A stretch of DNA of 64,000 nt from an uncultured Oscillospiraceae bacterium (lineage in GTDB: Bacteria > Bacillota > Clostridia > Oscillospirales > Oscillospiraceae): contig CANQRM010000006.1 in NCBI GenBank assembly GCA_947626265.1, positions 1 to 64,000 on the forward strand. The letters are read 5' to 3'. Positions 8,503 through 16,729 of this stretch are shown one piece after another (position 1 is the stretch's first letter; the number at the start of each line of letters is the position of its first letter). The position numbers and the translations under genes are program-made. The notes under the pieces were generated by a model. The model had not been told where the DNA came from. It did no database searches and saw only the letters and a program-made list of their open reading frames with translations.

Positions 8503-8865
8503 ATGACGCTCCAGGATTGCTATAAGGCCATGGGGGCCGACTACGACGAGGTGTTCGGCCGGCTCCGCAGCGAGCGGCTCATACAGAAATTCGTCCTGCG
8601 CTTCCCCGACGACGGCAGCTTCAACCTTTTGGAGAGCTCCCTGGCCTCGGGGGATATCGGGGAGGCCTTCCGGGCCGCCCATACCATCAAGGGCGTGTGC
8701 CAGAACCTGGGCTTCACGGACCTGGGCCAGTCCAGCAGCGCGCTTACGGAGGCCCTGCGCTCCGGCACCCCCGCTCCCAATACCAATGAACTGCTGGAAA
8801 AGGTCCGGCAGGACTACAAGGTGACCATGGACGCTATCCGCGCATTTCAGGCGTCTCTGGCCTGA
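8503..8865 (+). CDS. Free-standing Hpt phosphotransfer protein
   Basis: This 120-residue helical protein is a histidine phosphotransfer (Hpt) domain with nothing else attached. The phospho-acceptor is His60 in the motif AAHTIKGVCQNLGF. It starts 18 bases after the response regulator gene, behind AAAGGAGG, and is followed 56 bases later by a second hybrid kinase. Its role would be to shuttle phosphate between the receiver domains of the two hybrid kinases flanking it and the c-di-GMP regulator. Hybrid kinases that lack their own Hpt domain, as both do here, need such a partner, so the pairing is well supported by gene order although the direction of flow is inferred. Confidence 0.9.
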   Translation: MTLQDCYKAMGADYDEVFGRLRSERLIQKFVLRFPDDGSFNLLESSLASGDIGEAFRAAHTIKGVCQNLGFTDLGQSSSALTEALRSGTPAPNTNELLEKVRQDYKVTMDAIRAFQASLA

Positions 8866-8921
8866 CAGTTCCATACCCCGTCCGTCCCCGACACTGAGGA
8901 AAGGTCACAGGGAGAGTTGCC

Positions 8922-11522
8922 ATGAAGAGAAAGACAAAACTGGACAGGAACGCGGTCGATACCCTGATCCTCATCGCCGTCATCACCGTGCTATTCATCC
9001 TCGCTTTCTTCCAGATCCGCTCCGCCATATGGAAACGGTCCATGCGGCGTATGGAGGAGGGCGTGGAGACCGTCATGGAGGAGATCACCTCCAAGCTGGA
9101 CCGGGACAGCGCCATCCTGAACGCCACGGCGGACATCATCGCCGCCGCCAACCCCGAAGACGCCGATGGGCTGGATGTGGATACCGCGCTGAAGACCATC
9201 CGGCTGGCCTCGCCGCTGTTCTCCACCATGAACCTGCGCATCCTGCTGGAAAACAACATGGTCCTGACGGCGGAAGGGCGCATCTCCAACGTGGCCAAGG
9301 TGGACTCCATATTCTTTGAGGAGGAGGCGCCCCTGGGGGAGCACGTGTCCAACCGGGCCCGCAGCGTGGTCATGGATTCCTATGTCCTGCGCCACTATGT
9401 GCCCATACAGATCGACGGCAGGACCGTGGCGCTCGCCTACGGCGTGACCTACCTGAACGACCTGGCCAAGACCCTGAACATCGCCAATATCTATAATTCC
9501 ACCGCCGACATCTATATCATCGACACCCGCTCCGGCGACTTCATCATGGACACCGCCCACCCCCATCTGGGCAACATCGACGACTTCTCTCAGGAAAACG
9601 ACCCCGAACGGGAGACCAAGGGCGGCACCAGCTGGGACGAGTATAACGCCGACATCATGGACCAGGGCACCGGCTACGTGGTGTACCGCACCGACGAGAC
9701 CGACGGCTGGGAGTACATGTATTACGCCCCCTCGGGCGTCAACCAGTGGTCCATCGCCGTGTCCGTGCCGGAGAAGGAGGCTTTCTCCAGCGTATTCGCC
9801 GCGCGGGAGATATTCTTCCTCATCGGCTTTCTGATGTGCCTGGCCGTGGCCATATACTACATGGTCATCCACCGCAAGGCCCAGCGGGCCATGGCTGAGG
9901 CCGTGGAGAAGGCGGTGCTGGAGGAGAAGCTGAAAAAGGCCGAGGCCGCCGAGCGGGCCAAGACCACCTTCCTCTCCAACATGAGCCACGATATCCGCAC
10001 GCCCATGAACGCCATCATCGGCTTCACCACACTGGCGGAGACCAATATCGACAACAAGTCCCGGGTGCAGGAGTATCTGACCAAGATCATGTCCTCCAGC
10101 AACCACCTGCTGAGCCTCATCAACGACGTGCTGGACATGAGCCGCATCGAGTCGGGCAAGCTGCACATCGAGGAGAAGCCCTGCTCCATCTCCGATATTT
10201 TCCGGGATATGCGCAACATCATCCAGACCCAGATGCAGGCCAAGCAGCTGGACTTCTTCATGGACACCCTGGACGTGACGGACGAGGATATCTACTGCGA
10301 CAAGCTGCACCTGAACCAGGTGCTTTTGAACCTCCTCTCCAACGCCATCAAGTTCACCCCCGCCGGGGGGTCCGTGTCCATGCTCATCCGCCAGAAGCCC
10401 GGCGCGCCCCACGGCTACGGCTCCTATGAGATACGGGTGAAGGACACGGGCATCGGCATGAGCCAGAAGTTCGCCGAGCACATCTTTGAGCCCTTCGAGC
10501 GGGAGCGCACCTCCACCGTCAGCGGCATCCTGGGCACGGGCCTGGGCATGGCCATCACCAAGAGCATCGTCAACACCATGGGCGGCACCATCGAGGTCAA
10601 GTCCGAGCAGGGCAAGGGCACCGAGTTCATCATCAACCTCCAGTTCCGGCTCCAGTCCGAGACGAAGCAGGTGGAGGTCATCCGGGAGCTGTTCGGCCTG
10701 CGGGGTCTGGTGGTAGACGACAACTTCTCCACCTGCGACAGCGTGACGAAGATGCTGACCCAGATCGGCATGCGGGCCGAGTGGAGCATGCACGGCAAGG
10801 AGGCCGTCCTGCGGGCCAAGCAGGCCGCGGAGCTGGGCGACGCCTACTACACCTACATCGTGGACTGGGCCCTGCCGGACCTGAACGGCATTGAGGTGGT
10901 GCGGCAGATACGGGCCATCGCGGGCCAGAACGTGCCCATCATCATCCTCACCGCCTACGACTGGGCCGCCATCGAGCAGGAGGCCCGGGACGCGGGCGTC
11001 ACCGCCTTCTGCAACAAGCCCATCTTCCTGTCCGACCTGCGGGAGATCCTCATGACCGCCCTGGGCAGGATGGACGCCCCGCCCCAGGCGAACATCATCC
11101 CCGACCCGGTGGAGGAGCTGAAGGGCAAGCATATCCTGCTGGTGGAGGACAACGAGCTGAACCAGGAGATCGCCCGGGAGCTGCTGGAAGAGAGCGGCTT
11201 TACGGTGTCCACCGCCAGCGACGGCTCTGCCGCCGTGGACATCATGACGGACGCCAAGGCCGGGGACTACGACCTCATCCTCATGGACATCCAGATGCCC
11301 CGCATGAACGGCTACGAGGCCTCCCGGGCCATCCGGGCCCTGCCCGACAAGGCCGTGGCCTCCATCCCCATCGTGGCCATGACCGCCAACGCCTTCCAGG
11401 AGGACCGGCAGAACGCCCTGGACGCGGGCATGAACGACCACGTGGCCAAGCCCATCGACGTGGACGCCCTGCTGCAGGTGCTCACCGAGCAGCTGTCCAA
11501 GCCAGCTGACGGGGAAAAGTGA
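8922..11522 (+). CDS. Hybrid sensor histidine kinase with two receiver domains
   Basis: This 866-residue kinase has one helix near 13-32, an extracellular sensor region to about 298 that resembles a Cache domain, a second helix (about 300-320), a coiled linker, HisKA with His356 in MSHDIRTPMN, an HATPase domain (LLSNAIKFTP, DTGIGM, GTGLGMA) and two receivers. The first receiver keeps VVDDN and a phospho-acceptor-like Asp648 in YIVDWALPD; the second has EDNELN and Asp789 in LMDIQMP. The kinase core and last receiver closely resemble those of the first hybrid kinase, so the two probably arose by duplication and then acquired different sensors. It ends the signalling operon before a GC-rich hairpin. 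Confidence 0.9.
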   Translation: MKRKTKLDRNAVDTLILIAVITVLFILAFFQIRSAIWKRSMRRMEEGVETVMEEITSKLDRDSAILNATADIIAAANPEDADGLDVDTALKTIRLASPLFSTMNLRILLENNMVLTAEGRISNVAKVDSIFFEEEAPLGEHVSNRARSVVMDSYVLRHYVPIQIDGRTVALAYGVTYLNDLAKTLNIANIYNSTADIYIIDTRSGDFIMDTAHPHLGNIDDFSQENDPERETKGGTSWDEYNADIMDQGTGYVVYRTDETDGWEYMYYAPSGVNQWSIAVSVPEKEAFSSVFAAREIFFLIGFLMCLAVAIYYMVIHRKAQRAMAEAVEKAVLEEKLKKAEAAERAKTTFLSNMSHDIRTPMNAIIGFTTLAETNIDNKSRVQEYLTKIMSSSNHLLSLINDVLDMSRIESGKLHIEEKPCSISDIFRDMRNIIQTQMQAKQLDFFMDTLDVTDEDIYCDKLHLNQVLLNLLSNAIKFTPAGGSVSMLIRQKPGAPHGYGSYEIRVKDTGIGMSQKFAEHIFEPFERERTSTVSGILGTGLGMAITKSIVNTMGGTIEVKSEQGKGTEFIINLQFRLQSETKQVEVIRELFGLRGLVVDDNFSTCDSVTKMLTQIGMRAEWSMHGKEAVLRAKQAAELGDAYYTYIVDWALPDLNGIEVVRQIRAIAGQNVPIIILTAYDWAAIEQEARDAGVTAFCNKPIFLSDLREILMTALGRMDAPPQANIIPDPVEELKGKHILLVEDNELNQEIARELLEESGFTVSTASDGSAAVDIMTDAKAGDYDLILMDIQMPRMNGYEASRAIRALPDKAVASIPIVAMTANAFQEDRQNALDAGMNDHVAKPIDVDALLQVLTEQLSKPADGEK

Positions 11523-11537
11523 CTTATATATGATAAG

Positions 11538-11561
11538 CGGGCCGCCCTCCCGGGCGGCCCG
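11538..11561. terminator. Hairpin terminator between convergent genes
   Basis: A perfect 10-bp stem CGGGCCGCCC / GGGCGGCCCG with a 4-nt loop lies 16 bases after the second kinase gene. It is followed only by TTTCC on the plus strand, so termination efficiency is uncertain. Confidence 0.65.
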
Positions 11562-11573
11562 TTTCCTCGTCTC

Positions 11574-12761
11574 TTATTCTTCTGTCTCGCCGCACCAGTT
11601 ACAGGGCTCATAGCCCATGGCCAGCAGCTCCTCCCGGGAGCCCTCAAATATCTTCCGCTTGCCGTCGTCCATCTGCACGGCGCTGAGGCAGAACATCCGG
11701 TGGAATTTCTTCGTCTCGGTGTTCAGGACCCACGCCCCCTCCTCCGGCTCGGGCCGGGCAGGCACATCGTCCGCCGGGGTGAAGGTGTCGGCATGGCCGC
11801 CCCGCTCCGTGGTGAAATATACGTGCTCCCCGTCGCTGGTGCACACCACCGTGCCCTGCATATCCGTGCGGTATACCTGGACCCCCGCCTCCTTCAGCCG
11901 CCGGAGCAGCGCCGGGGCCGGGTGGCCATTGTCGTTCCCCGCCCCCGCCGGGATGACGGCGTAATCCGGGTCCACGGCCTGCAAAAACGCCGCCGTGGTG
12001 GCAAAGGTGCTGCCGTGGTGGCCCACCTTCAGCACCGTGCTCTTCACCTCACGGCCGGAGGCAAGGATGGTCTGCTCCTCCGCCTCCTCCCCGTCGCCGG
12101 TGAAGAGGAAGGCCGTATCACCGTAGGTGACGCGCAGGACCAGGGACATGTCGTTGGTGTAGGGCGCGGTCCTATCGATGGGGCCCAGCACCTCCACCGC
12201 CGCACTGCCCAGGGAGAAGGTATCCCCCGGCCGGGGCACCGTGAGGGCCGTGCCCTGCTTGTCCAGAAAAGCAGTAAAGGTCCTGAAAAACACCGTGTCA
12301 TCGGCGCTCACCGCCGACAAGGCATGCTTGGCCTTCGCCTGGAACATGGCCCCGGGCAGGCCGCCCATGTGGTCCTCGTGGGGGTGGGTGGCCACGATGT
12401 ACTGCAATTCCTTCACGCCTTGGTTTTTGAGGTATAGGTAGATGGCTCCGGCGTCGGCCTTGTTGCCCCCGTCGATGAGCATGGCCTCGCCGTCGCACAG
12501 CACCAGCGCCGCGTCCGCCTGGCCCACGTCGATGTAATGGACGGCGAAACCAGAGCCGCCCGCGCCGCCGGAGAATATCCCCCGGAACTGCTCCAACACC
12601 TGCTCCAGGGGCCGCCGGGCGAAGAAAAAGCCCACAGCCAGCGCCGCCAGGAGCAGCACCACACCCACTATGAGCAATATCGTTTTCGCCCGCTTTTTCC
12701 TATAGCTGGGGGGCACGTAGGGCTTCCACCGACGCCGGGACGAGCCGAAGCGTCTTTTCAT
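11574..12761 (-). CDS. ComEC-like metallo-beta-lactamase-fold hydrolase with C-terminal Cys-rich domain
   Basis: This is a membrane-anchored protein of 395 residues. One helix near residues 26-49 is followed by a metallo-beta-lactamase domain of the ComEC C-terminal type: the metal motif is THPHEDHMGG (about 124-133), with FTGDGE and VGHHGS further on. The last 50 residues (from WVLNTETKKFH, with FC and CNWC cysteines) form a small domain often found at the end of such proteins and probably binding a metal. It lacks the channel part of true ComEC, so it is likely an extracellular nuclease or phosphodiesterase, not a DNA uptake channel. The start at 12761 follows GGAGG at good spacing; the track's start at 12812 has none. 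Confidence 0.8.
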   Translation of the reverse strand: MKRRFGSSRRRWKPYVPPSYRKKRAKTILLIVGVVLLLAALAVGFFFARRPLEQVLEQFRGIFSGGAGGSGFAVHYIDVGQADAALVLCDGEAMLIDGGNKADAGAIYLYLKNQGVKELQYIVATHPHEDHMGGLPGAMFQAKAKHALSAVSADDTVFFRTFTAFLDKQGTALTVPRPGDTFSLGSAAVEVLGPIDRTAPYTNDMSLVLRVTYGDTAFLFTGDGEEAEEQTILASGREVKSTVLKVGHHGSTFATTAAFLQAVDPDYAVIPAGAGNDNGHPAPALLRRLKEAGVQVYRTDMQGTVVCTSDGEHVYFTTERGGHADTFTPADDVPARPEPEEGAWVLNTETKKFHRMFCLSAVQMDDGKRKIFEGSREELLAMGYEPCNWCGETEE

Positions 12762-12833
12762 GACCGTTTCCTCCATTTTTCCCATCATACCACGTCCGGC
12801 CCCCGGGCGCAATGCGGGCCGTTTGACAGAGGG

Positions 12834-12841
12834 ATTATAAT
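12834..12841. promoter_or_regulatory. ATTATAAT element between divergent genes
   Basis: ATTATAAT contains a perfect TATAAT on both strands and lies between the divergent metallo-hydrolase and D-aminoacylase genes. No good -35 box lies 17 bp away on either side; a nearby TTGACA is only 8 bp from the plus-strand TATAAT. Confidence 0.3.
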
Positions 12842-12862
12842 GGTACCGTTGGGGGTGAAGAG

Positions 12863-14221
12863 ATGAAGACCCTTATCTATGGCGGCCGGGTGATAGACCC
12901 GGCGGATAAGATAGACAGCCGCCTGAACGTGCTGATTGAGGACGGAAAAGTAGCGGCCCTGTCCCCGGAGGACATGGAGGCGGATGCGCGCATCGACGCT
13001 TCCGGCAAGGTGGTCTGCCCCGGGTTCGTGGACATCCACGTCCACGAGGACCCGGTGGAGAATGGGCATATCTACGCCGACCCGGAAAAAGCCGTGTTCG
13101 CCTGCATGCTCCGCATGGGCGTCACCACCGTGGTGGGCGGCAACTGCGGCAGCTGCTTTTATGACCCGGCCCAGTACTTGGATATCGCGGACCGGGACGG
13201 GACATACGTGAACGTGGCCATGCTGGCCGGGCACGGCTGGTTCCGGGAACAGGCCGGGGCGCTGGACCCCTACGGCCCCGCCACGGAAGAACAGATAGCC
13301 GCCATGTCGGCGGCCATCCGGGAGGCCCTGGACGCCGGGTGCGCCGGGGTGTCCTTCGGCATACGCTACAGCCCCGGCACGGACGGCCGGGAGCTTTTAG
13401 CCGCCATGGGCGCCCTCCGGGGCACGGGAAAGCTCACGGCCTGTCATCTGCGGGACGACGCGGCGGCGGTGTTCGCCGCCATGGAGGAGTTTCTGGACGC
13501 GGCGGAGGCTGCCGGCGTGCCCGCCCAGGTGTCCCACATCGGCAGCATGGCCGGCTTCGGCCAGATGGAGCGGGCCCTGGCTATGATGGACGCCCGGCGG
13601 GCGGCGGGGCAGGACGTGATGTGCGACTGCTACCCTTACAGCGCCTTCTCCACGGGCCTGGGCTCCGCCACCTATGACGACGGCTGGCTGGAGCGCTACG
13701 GCTGCGGCTACGACGTGCTGGAGCTGTGCGAGGGTCCTTACAAAGGGCAGCGCTGCACCGAGGAGATATTCCGCTCCCAGCGGGCCGCCCTCCCCTCCTG
13801 CCGCACGGTGTGCCACGTGATGCAGCCGGAGGAGATCACCCGGGCGTTGACCCACCCGGCCGTGATGCTGGCCAGCGACGCCACCCTGCACCTGGGCCAG
13901 GGCCATCCCCGTGCGGCGGGCACCTTCCCCCGGCTCATTGCGGAATATGTCCGCCCGGGGCACATGAGCCTCTACGACGCCATCGCCAAGATGACCGCCA
14001 TCCCCGCCCAAAGATTCGGCCTTATCGGAAAAGGTACCTTGCGCGTTGGCACGGACGCTGATGTGGTCATATTCGACCCGGAGAAGATTCAGGATAAGGC
14101 AACCTTCGCCGACCCCATCCGCCCGCCGGAGGGCATCGATATGGTTCTCATCGGCGGCGCGGTGGCCGCCCGGGAGGGCAAGATCGTTGCCCCGCCCCGG
14201 GGCCGGGCCGTGAGAGTATAA
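12863..14221 (+). CDS. D-aminoacylase / N-acyl-D-amino-acid deacylase family amidohydrolase
   Basis: This 452-residue metal-dependent amidohydrolase would remove the acyl group from N-acyl-D-amino acids. The metal motif CPGFVDIHVHED is near residues 52-63, the D-aminoacylase-type GGNCG follows near 92, then SHIGS, and ASDATLHLGQGHPRAAGTFP carries the last metal-side Asp. The N- and C-terminal strands form the usual small beta-sandwich. GGGGGTGAAGAG precedes the ATG. The gene is convergent with dppA, the last gene of the murein-peptide operon; both act on D-amino-acid compounds, so a joint role in cell-wall fragment salvage is attractive, but it is a separate transcription unit. Related members act as dihydroorotase-like enzymes, so substrate is not certain. 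Confidence 0.82.
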   Translation: MKTLIYGGRVIDPADKIDSRLNVLIEDGKVAALSPEDMEADARIDASGKVVCPGFVDIHVHEDPVENGHIYADPEKAVFACMLRMGVTTVVGGNCGSCFYDPAQYLDIADRDGTYVNVAMLAGHGWFREQAGALDPYGPATEEQIAAMSAAIREALDAGCAGVSFGIRYSPGTDGRELLAAMGALRGTGKLTACHLRDDAAAVFAAMEEFLDAAEAAGVPAQVSHIGSMAGFGQMERALAMMDARRAAGQDVMCDCYPYSAFSTGLGSATYDDGWLERYGCGYDVLELCEGPYKGQRCTEEIFRSQRAALPSCRTVCHVMQPEEITRALTHPAVMLASDATLHLGQGHPRAAGTFPRLIAEYVRPGHMSLYDAIAKMTAIPAQRFGLIGKGTLRVGTDADVVIFDPEKIQDKATFADPIRPPEGIDMVLIGGAVAAREGKIVAPPRGRAVRV

Positions 14222-14230
14222 GATAAGATA

Positions 14231-14265
14231 GCAAAACCCCAAGGCATGACGCCTTGGGGTTTTGC
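14231..14265. terminator. Bidirectional terminator between convergent genes
   Basis: A perfect 15-bp stem, GCAAAACCCCAAGGC paired with GCCTTGGGGTTTTGC around a 5-nt loop, has A-rich and T-rich flanks that work in both directions. It separates the D-aminoacylase from dppA. Confidence 0.92.
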
Positions 14266-14275
14266 TTTGCCTTTT

Positions 14276-15076
14276 TTACAGCACGAAGTGGGCGAAGCGC
14301 AGGACCTCGAACCAGTCATCGGAGGTAAAGGACACGTTCTTTCCGTCCTCCAGCCTGGCGCCAGGATAAAAGCTGCGGGAATAGGCCTTCTGATGCTCCC
14401 GGAAGCGGACGGTGATATCGAACCGGTCCGGCATGGGCACGGCGCAGTTTTTGGCGTTCTTCACGGCCTTCTCGGCGGCTTCGCGTATCTGCTTCACGGC
14501 GGCGTCCGGGTGGATGGACACCACCGCGCCGCCCACGCCCTCGTTCACGGGGACGGCGGTGATGCCGGGGATGAACTCTTTCGCGAATTCGCAGAGGGCC
14601 TTATCCCCGGACAAAAACGCCACGGGCACGCCGTAGTACCCGGCGGTGTAGGCGTTCATCATGAATTCGCTCATGCGCACACCGTTCAATGTCACGAACT
14701 CATTCTGCCCGTTCATGGTGTGGCTCAGGGGGTTGCCGCTGCCGGCGGCCCAGGAGTGGTAGCCGGTGAAGAGCACCGCGTCAAAGCCGCCCTTGTCCAC
14801 GCCGCTCATCATGCTCAGGGGGTCCCCCGACCAGCCCCGCATGATGCGGATGTTCTCCGGCAGGGCCGCCGGGTCCAGGTTCCGGGCGGAGTCGTGGGCG
14901 TCCTTGATGAACACCTCCTCCGCCCCGGCGGCGATGGCGCCCTCGCAGGCGGCCTTCACCTCCCGGGTCATCTGTTTCCGGAAGGGGTCATAGTCCATGG
15001 GGGTGGTGCGCTCCGTCTCCGCCCAGCAGGCGATGCCGCAGGTGCCCTCGATGTCGGCGCTCAAAAATACGCGCAT
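14276..15076 (-). CDS. dppA: D-aminopeptidase DppA (peptidase family M55)
   Basis: This 266-residue zinc enzyme removes N-terminal D-amino acids from peptides such as D-Ala-D-Ala. The M55 signature is clear: SADIEGTCGI at residues 6-15 with the zinc-binding Asp and Glu, DAHDS near 59, FTGYHSW and HTMNG in the middle. It has no signal peptide, as expected for the cytoplasmic self-compartmentalising decamer known from B. subtilis. It is the last gene of a nine-gene operon whose content parallels B. subtilis dppABCDE-ykfABCD, so it most likely digests D-amino-acid peptides imported by the Dpp transporter encoded upstream. Confidence 0.92.
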   Translation of the reverse strand: MRVFLSADIEGTCGIACWAETERTTPMDYDPFRKQMTREVKAACEGAIAAGAEEVFIKDAHDSARNLDPAALPENIRIMRGWSGDPLSMMSGVDKGGFDAVLFTGYHSWAAGSGNPLSHTMNGQNEFVTLNGVRMSEFMMNAYTAGYYGVPVAFLSGDKALCEFAKEFIPGITAVPVNEGVGGAVVSIHPDAAVKQIREAAEKAVKNAKNCAVPMPDRFDITVRFREHQKAYSRSFYPGARLEDGKNVSFTSDDWFEVLRFAHFVL

Positions 15077-15103
15077 GGTGTGATACCGTTCCTTTCCGTA
15101 AAT

Positions 15104-15913
15104 TTAAAAGAGGCTGCCGATGGCGGTGATCTGCTCCGCCAGGTCCGGCCGGAAGTCCTCATGGGCCGGGTCCAAGCTATTGATGACCACGCCGTCGCTG
15201 CCGTTTTTGGCGGTGGAGTGGATGTACCGCCCGCCGCCAAGGTACACGGCCACATGGCCGGGGAAGAACAGCAGGTCGCCGGTATCCAGCTTCTCCCGCC
15301 CGATGACGTGGATGGGGTAGCCCTCCCGGATGGAGGCGTCCCGCCAGATGGTGACGCCGCTGAGGCGATAGGCCATGAAGGCGAGGCCTGAGCAGTCGAT
15401 GCCCGCGGGGGTCTTGCCGCCCCAGAGGTAGTGGGCGTCTTTATAGAGCCGGGCCATGTCGGCGATATGGGCCCTAAGGGCCTTTTCATCCTTCAAATCC
15501 GGGATGTCAAAGAGGAATCCCGCCTTGGTGTATCCGTCCCGGCCGTCGGGCATGGATACCCGCTGCCAGCCATCGGCATTGGGCTCGCCGTGGACGGCAA
15601 GCGTCGCCCCTCTCGTGAGGCCGCTCACCTGCCAGCCCTGGACACGGGGCTCGGAGCGCACCGAGGCCATGCCCCGCAGGACGGTCTTTTTGGGCAGGGC
15701 CGCCCACCGGGCGGCGTTGCCGTCCCCCTCCACCAAGTACTCGGCGGGGGCGTAGCCCGTGTAGCCATAGTCGGTCCTGACCTGGTACCAGCCGGGGGCG
15801 GGGTCATCCAGTATCTCCACCTGCCAGCCCAGCAGGGCCTCGTCCGCCAGCTCGCACTGGCGGCTGGGGCGAAGGTACAGGGGGCATATGGGCGATGAGA
15901 CCACAGCGTTCAT
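15104..15913 (-). CDS. ykfC: YkfC-like NlpC/P60 gamma-D-glutamyl-L-diamino acid endopeptidase
   Basis: This 269-residue protein has two SH3b-like domains (about 5-65 and 75-135) followed by an NlpC/P60 cysteine peptidase domain. The catalytic Cys lies near 173 in GIDCSGLAFMAY and the His in PGHVAVYLGG. The architecture and lack of a signal peptide match B. subtilis/B. cereus YkfC, which cuts the D-gamma-Glu to diaminopimelate bond of free murein peptides with an N-terminal L-Ala. Its start codon overlaps the stop of the preceding serine hydrolase gene (ATGA), so the two are translationally coupled. With the epimerase upstream it would deliver L-Ala-D-Glu for racemisation and diaminopimelate for reuse. 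Confidence 0.9.
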   Translation of the reverse strand: MNAVVSSPICPLYLRPSRQCELADEALLGWQVEILDDPAPGWYQVRTDYGYTGYAPAEYLVEGDGNAARWAALPKKTVLRGMASVRSEPRVQGWQVSGLTRGATLAVHGEPNADGWQRVSMPDGRDGYTKAGFLFDIPDLKDEKALRAHIADMARLYKDAHYLWGGKTPAGIDCSGLAFMAYRLSGVTIWRDASIREGYPIHVIGREKLDTGDLLFFPGHVAVYLGGGRYIHSTAKNGSDGVVINSLDPAHEDFRPDLAEQITAIGSLF

Positions 15914-16716
15914 TTTTGCTCTCCTTTATAGGCGTCGAATAGGACCTTGCCCAGGCGGCCGATGAACTTCTTCTGGCTCTGGACCGGGTCCCCGTCCAGG
16001 TCGGGGCCCTCCCAGGTGAAGATGCCCACGTACAGGGGGCCCATGGGGGCCAGGAACAGGCCGCTGTCGTGGCACACCCCGTCCAGGCCGCCGGTCTTGT
16101 GGGCGAAGGTCACCCGGTCGGGGACGTAGCGCAATATGCAGTCCATGGACCGCTGGCGGGTCAATATGTCCATGGCCGTGCGGCAGAGGTCCGGGGTGAG
16201 GATGCGCTCGGTCTGCAGGAGCCAATAGAGCCGCCGCTGGTCCAGGGCGGTTGTCACGTTGTCCCGGCCCATGCGGGCGGCCTCGAAGTCCAGCATCTTC
16301 CGCCGGCAGAGGGTGTTTTTGAGCCCCAGGGAGGCGCAGTAGTCCGTGATGAACGCCATCCCCACCGTGTCCAGCACCACGTTGGTGGCGGTGTTGTCGC
16401 TGACGGTGATCATCCAGTAGAGGAGTTCCTCCAGTGTGTACCGGCTCACGCCCCGGTCGAATACCCGGGTGTCCGGCAGTATCACCGCCTCGGGCACCTC
16501 CAGCTCCTGGTCGAGAGCCAGCTTCCCCTGCCGCACCAGCTCCAGGGCCGCGGCCAGGACCGGGGTCTTGATGGTGGAGGCGGCGGGGACGACGGCGTCC
16601 CCCAGGTGCTCGTGGAGGGGCGCACCCTCCATGGTATCCGCTATCACATAGGCACACTTGCCGGGGAAGGCCTCCGCTTCCTGCTGTAAGAATCTATCCA
16701 GTTCTTCTCTCGTCAT
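15910..16716 (-). CDS. Cytoplasmic serine hydrolase of the class A beta-lactamase fold
   Basis: This 268-residue protein carries all three active-site motifs of class A beta-lactamases: SxxK as STIK near residue 47, SDN in TVSDNTATN near 106, and KTG in AHKTGG near 208. It has no signal peptide, unlike resistance beta-lactamases, and sits in a murein-peptide salvage operon in the place where B. subtilis has the LD-carboxypeptidase gene ykfA. The likely job is cleavage of a D-amino-acid bond in imported peptides, not antibiotic resistance; this is inference from context. The ATG at 16716 follows GGAGGG; the first 83 residues of the longer ORF are out-of-gene translation of the upstream ATPase region. 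Confidence 0.8.
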   Translation of the reverse strand: MTREELDRFLQQEAEAFPGKCAYVIADTMEGAPLHEHLGDAVVPAASTIKTPVLAAALELVRQGKLALDQELEVPEAVILPDTRVFDRGVSRYTLEELLYWMITVSDNTATNVVLDTVGMAFITDYCASLGLKNTLCRRKMLDFEAARMGRDNVTTALDQRRLYWLLQTERILTPDLCRTAMDILTRQRSMDCILRYVPDRVTFAHKTGGLDGVCHDSGLFLAPMGPLYVGIFTWEGPDLDGDPVQSQKKFIGRLGKVLFDAYKGEQK

Positions 16717-16729
16717 GGTGCTCCCTCCG

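Noticed and set aside
10681-11040. First receiver of the second hybrid kinase as a degenerate pseudo-receiver
   Set aside because: VVDDN, the Asp in YIVDWALPD, the ILTAYD region and the conserved Lys in NKP are all present.
11574-12761. ComEC competence channel
   Set aside because: Only the metallo-hydrolase domain and one helix are present; the multi-helix channel domain is absent.
15910-16716. Beta-lactam resistance gene
   Set aside because: No signal peptide, and it sits inside a murein-peptide salvage operon; metabolic peptidase is more likely.
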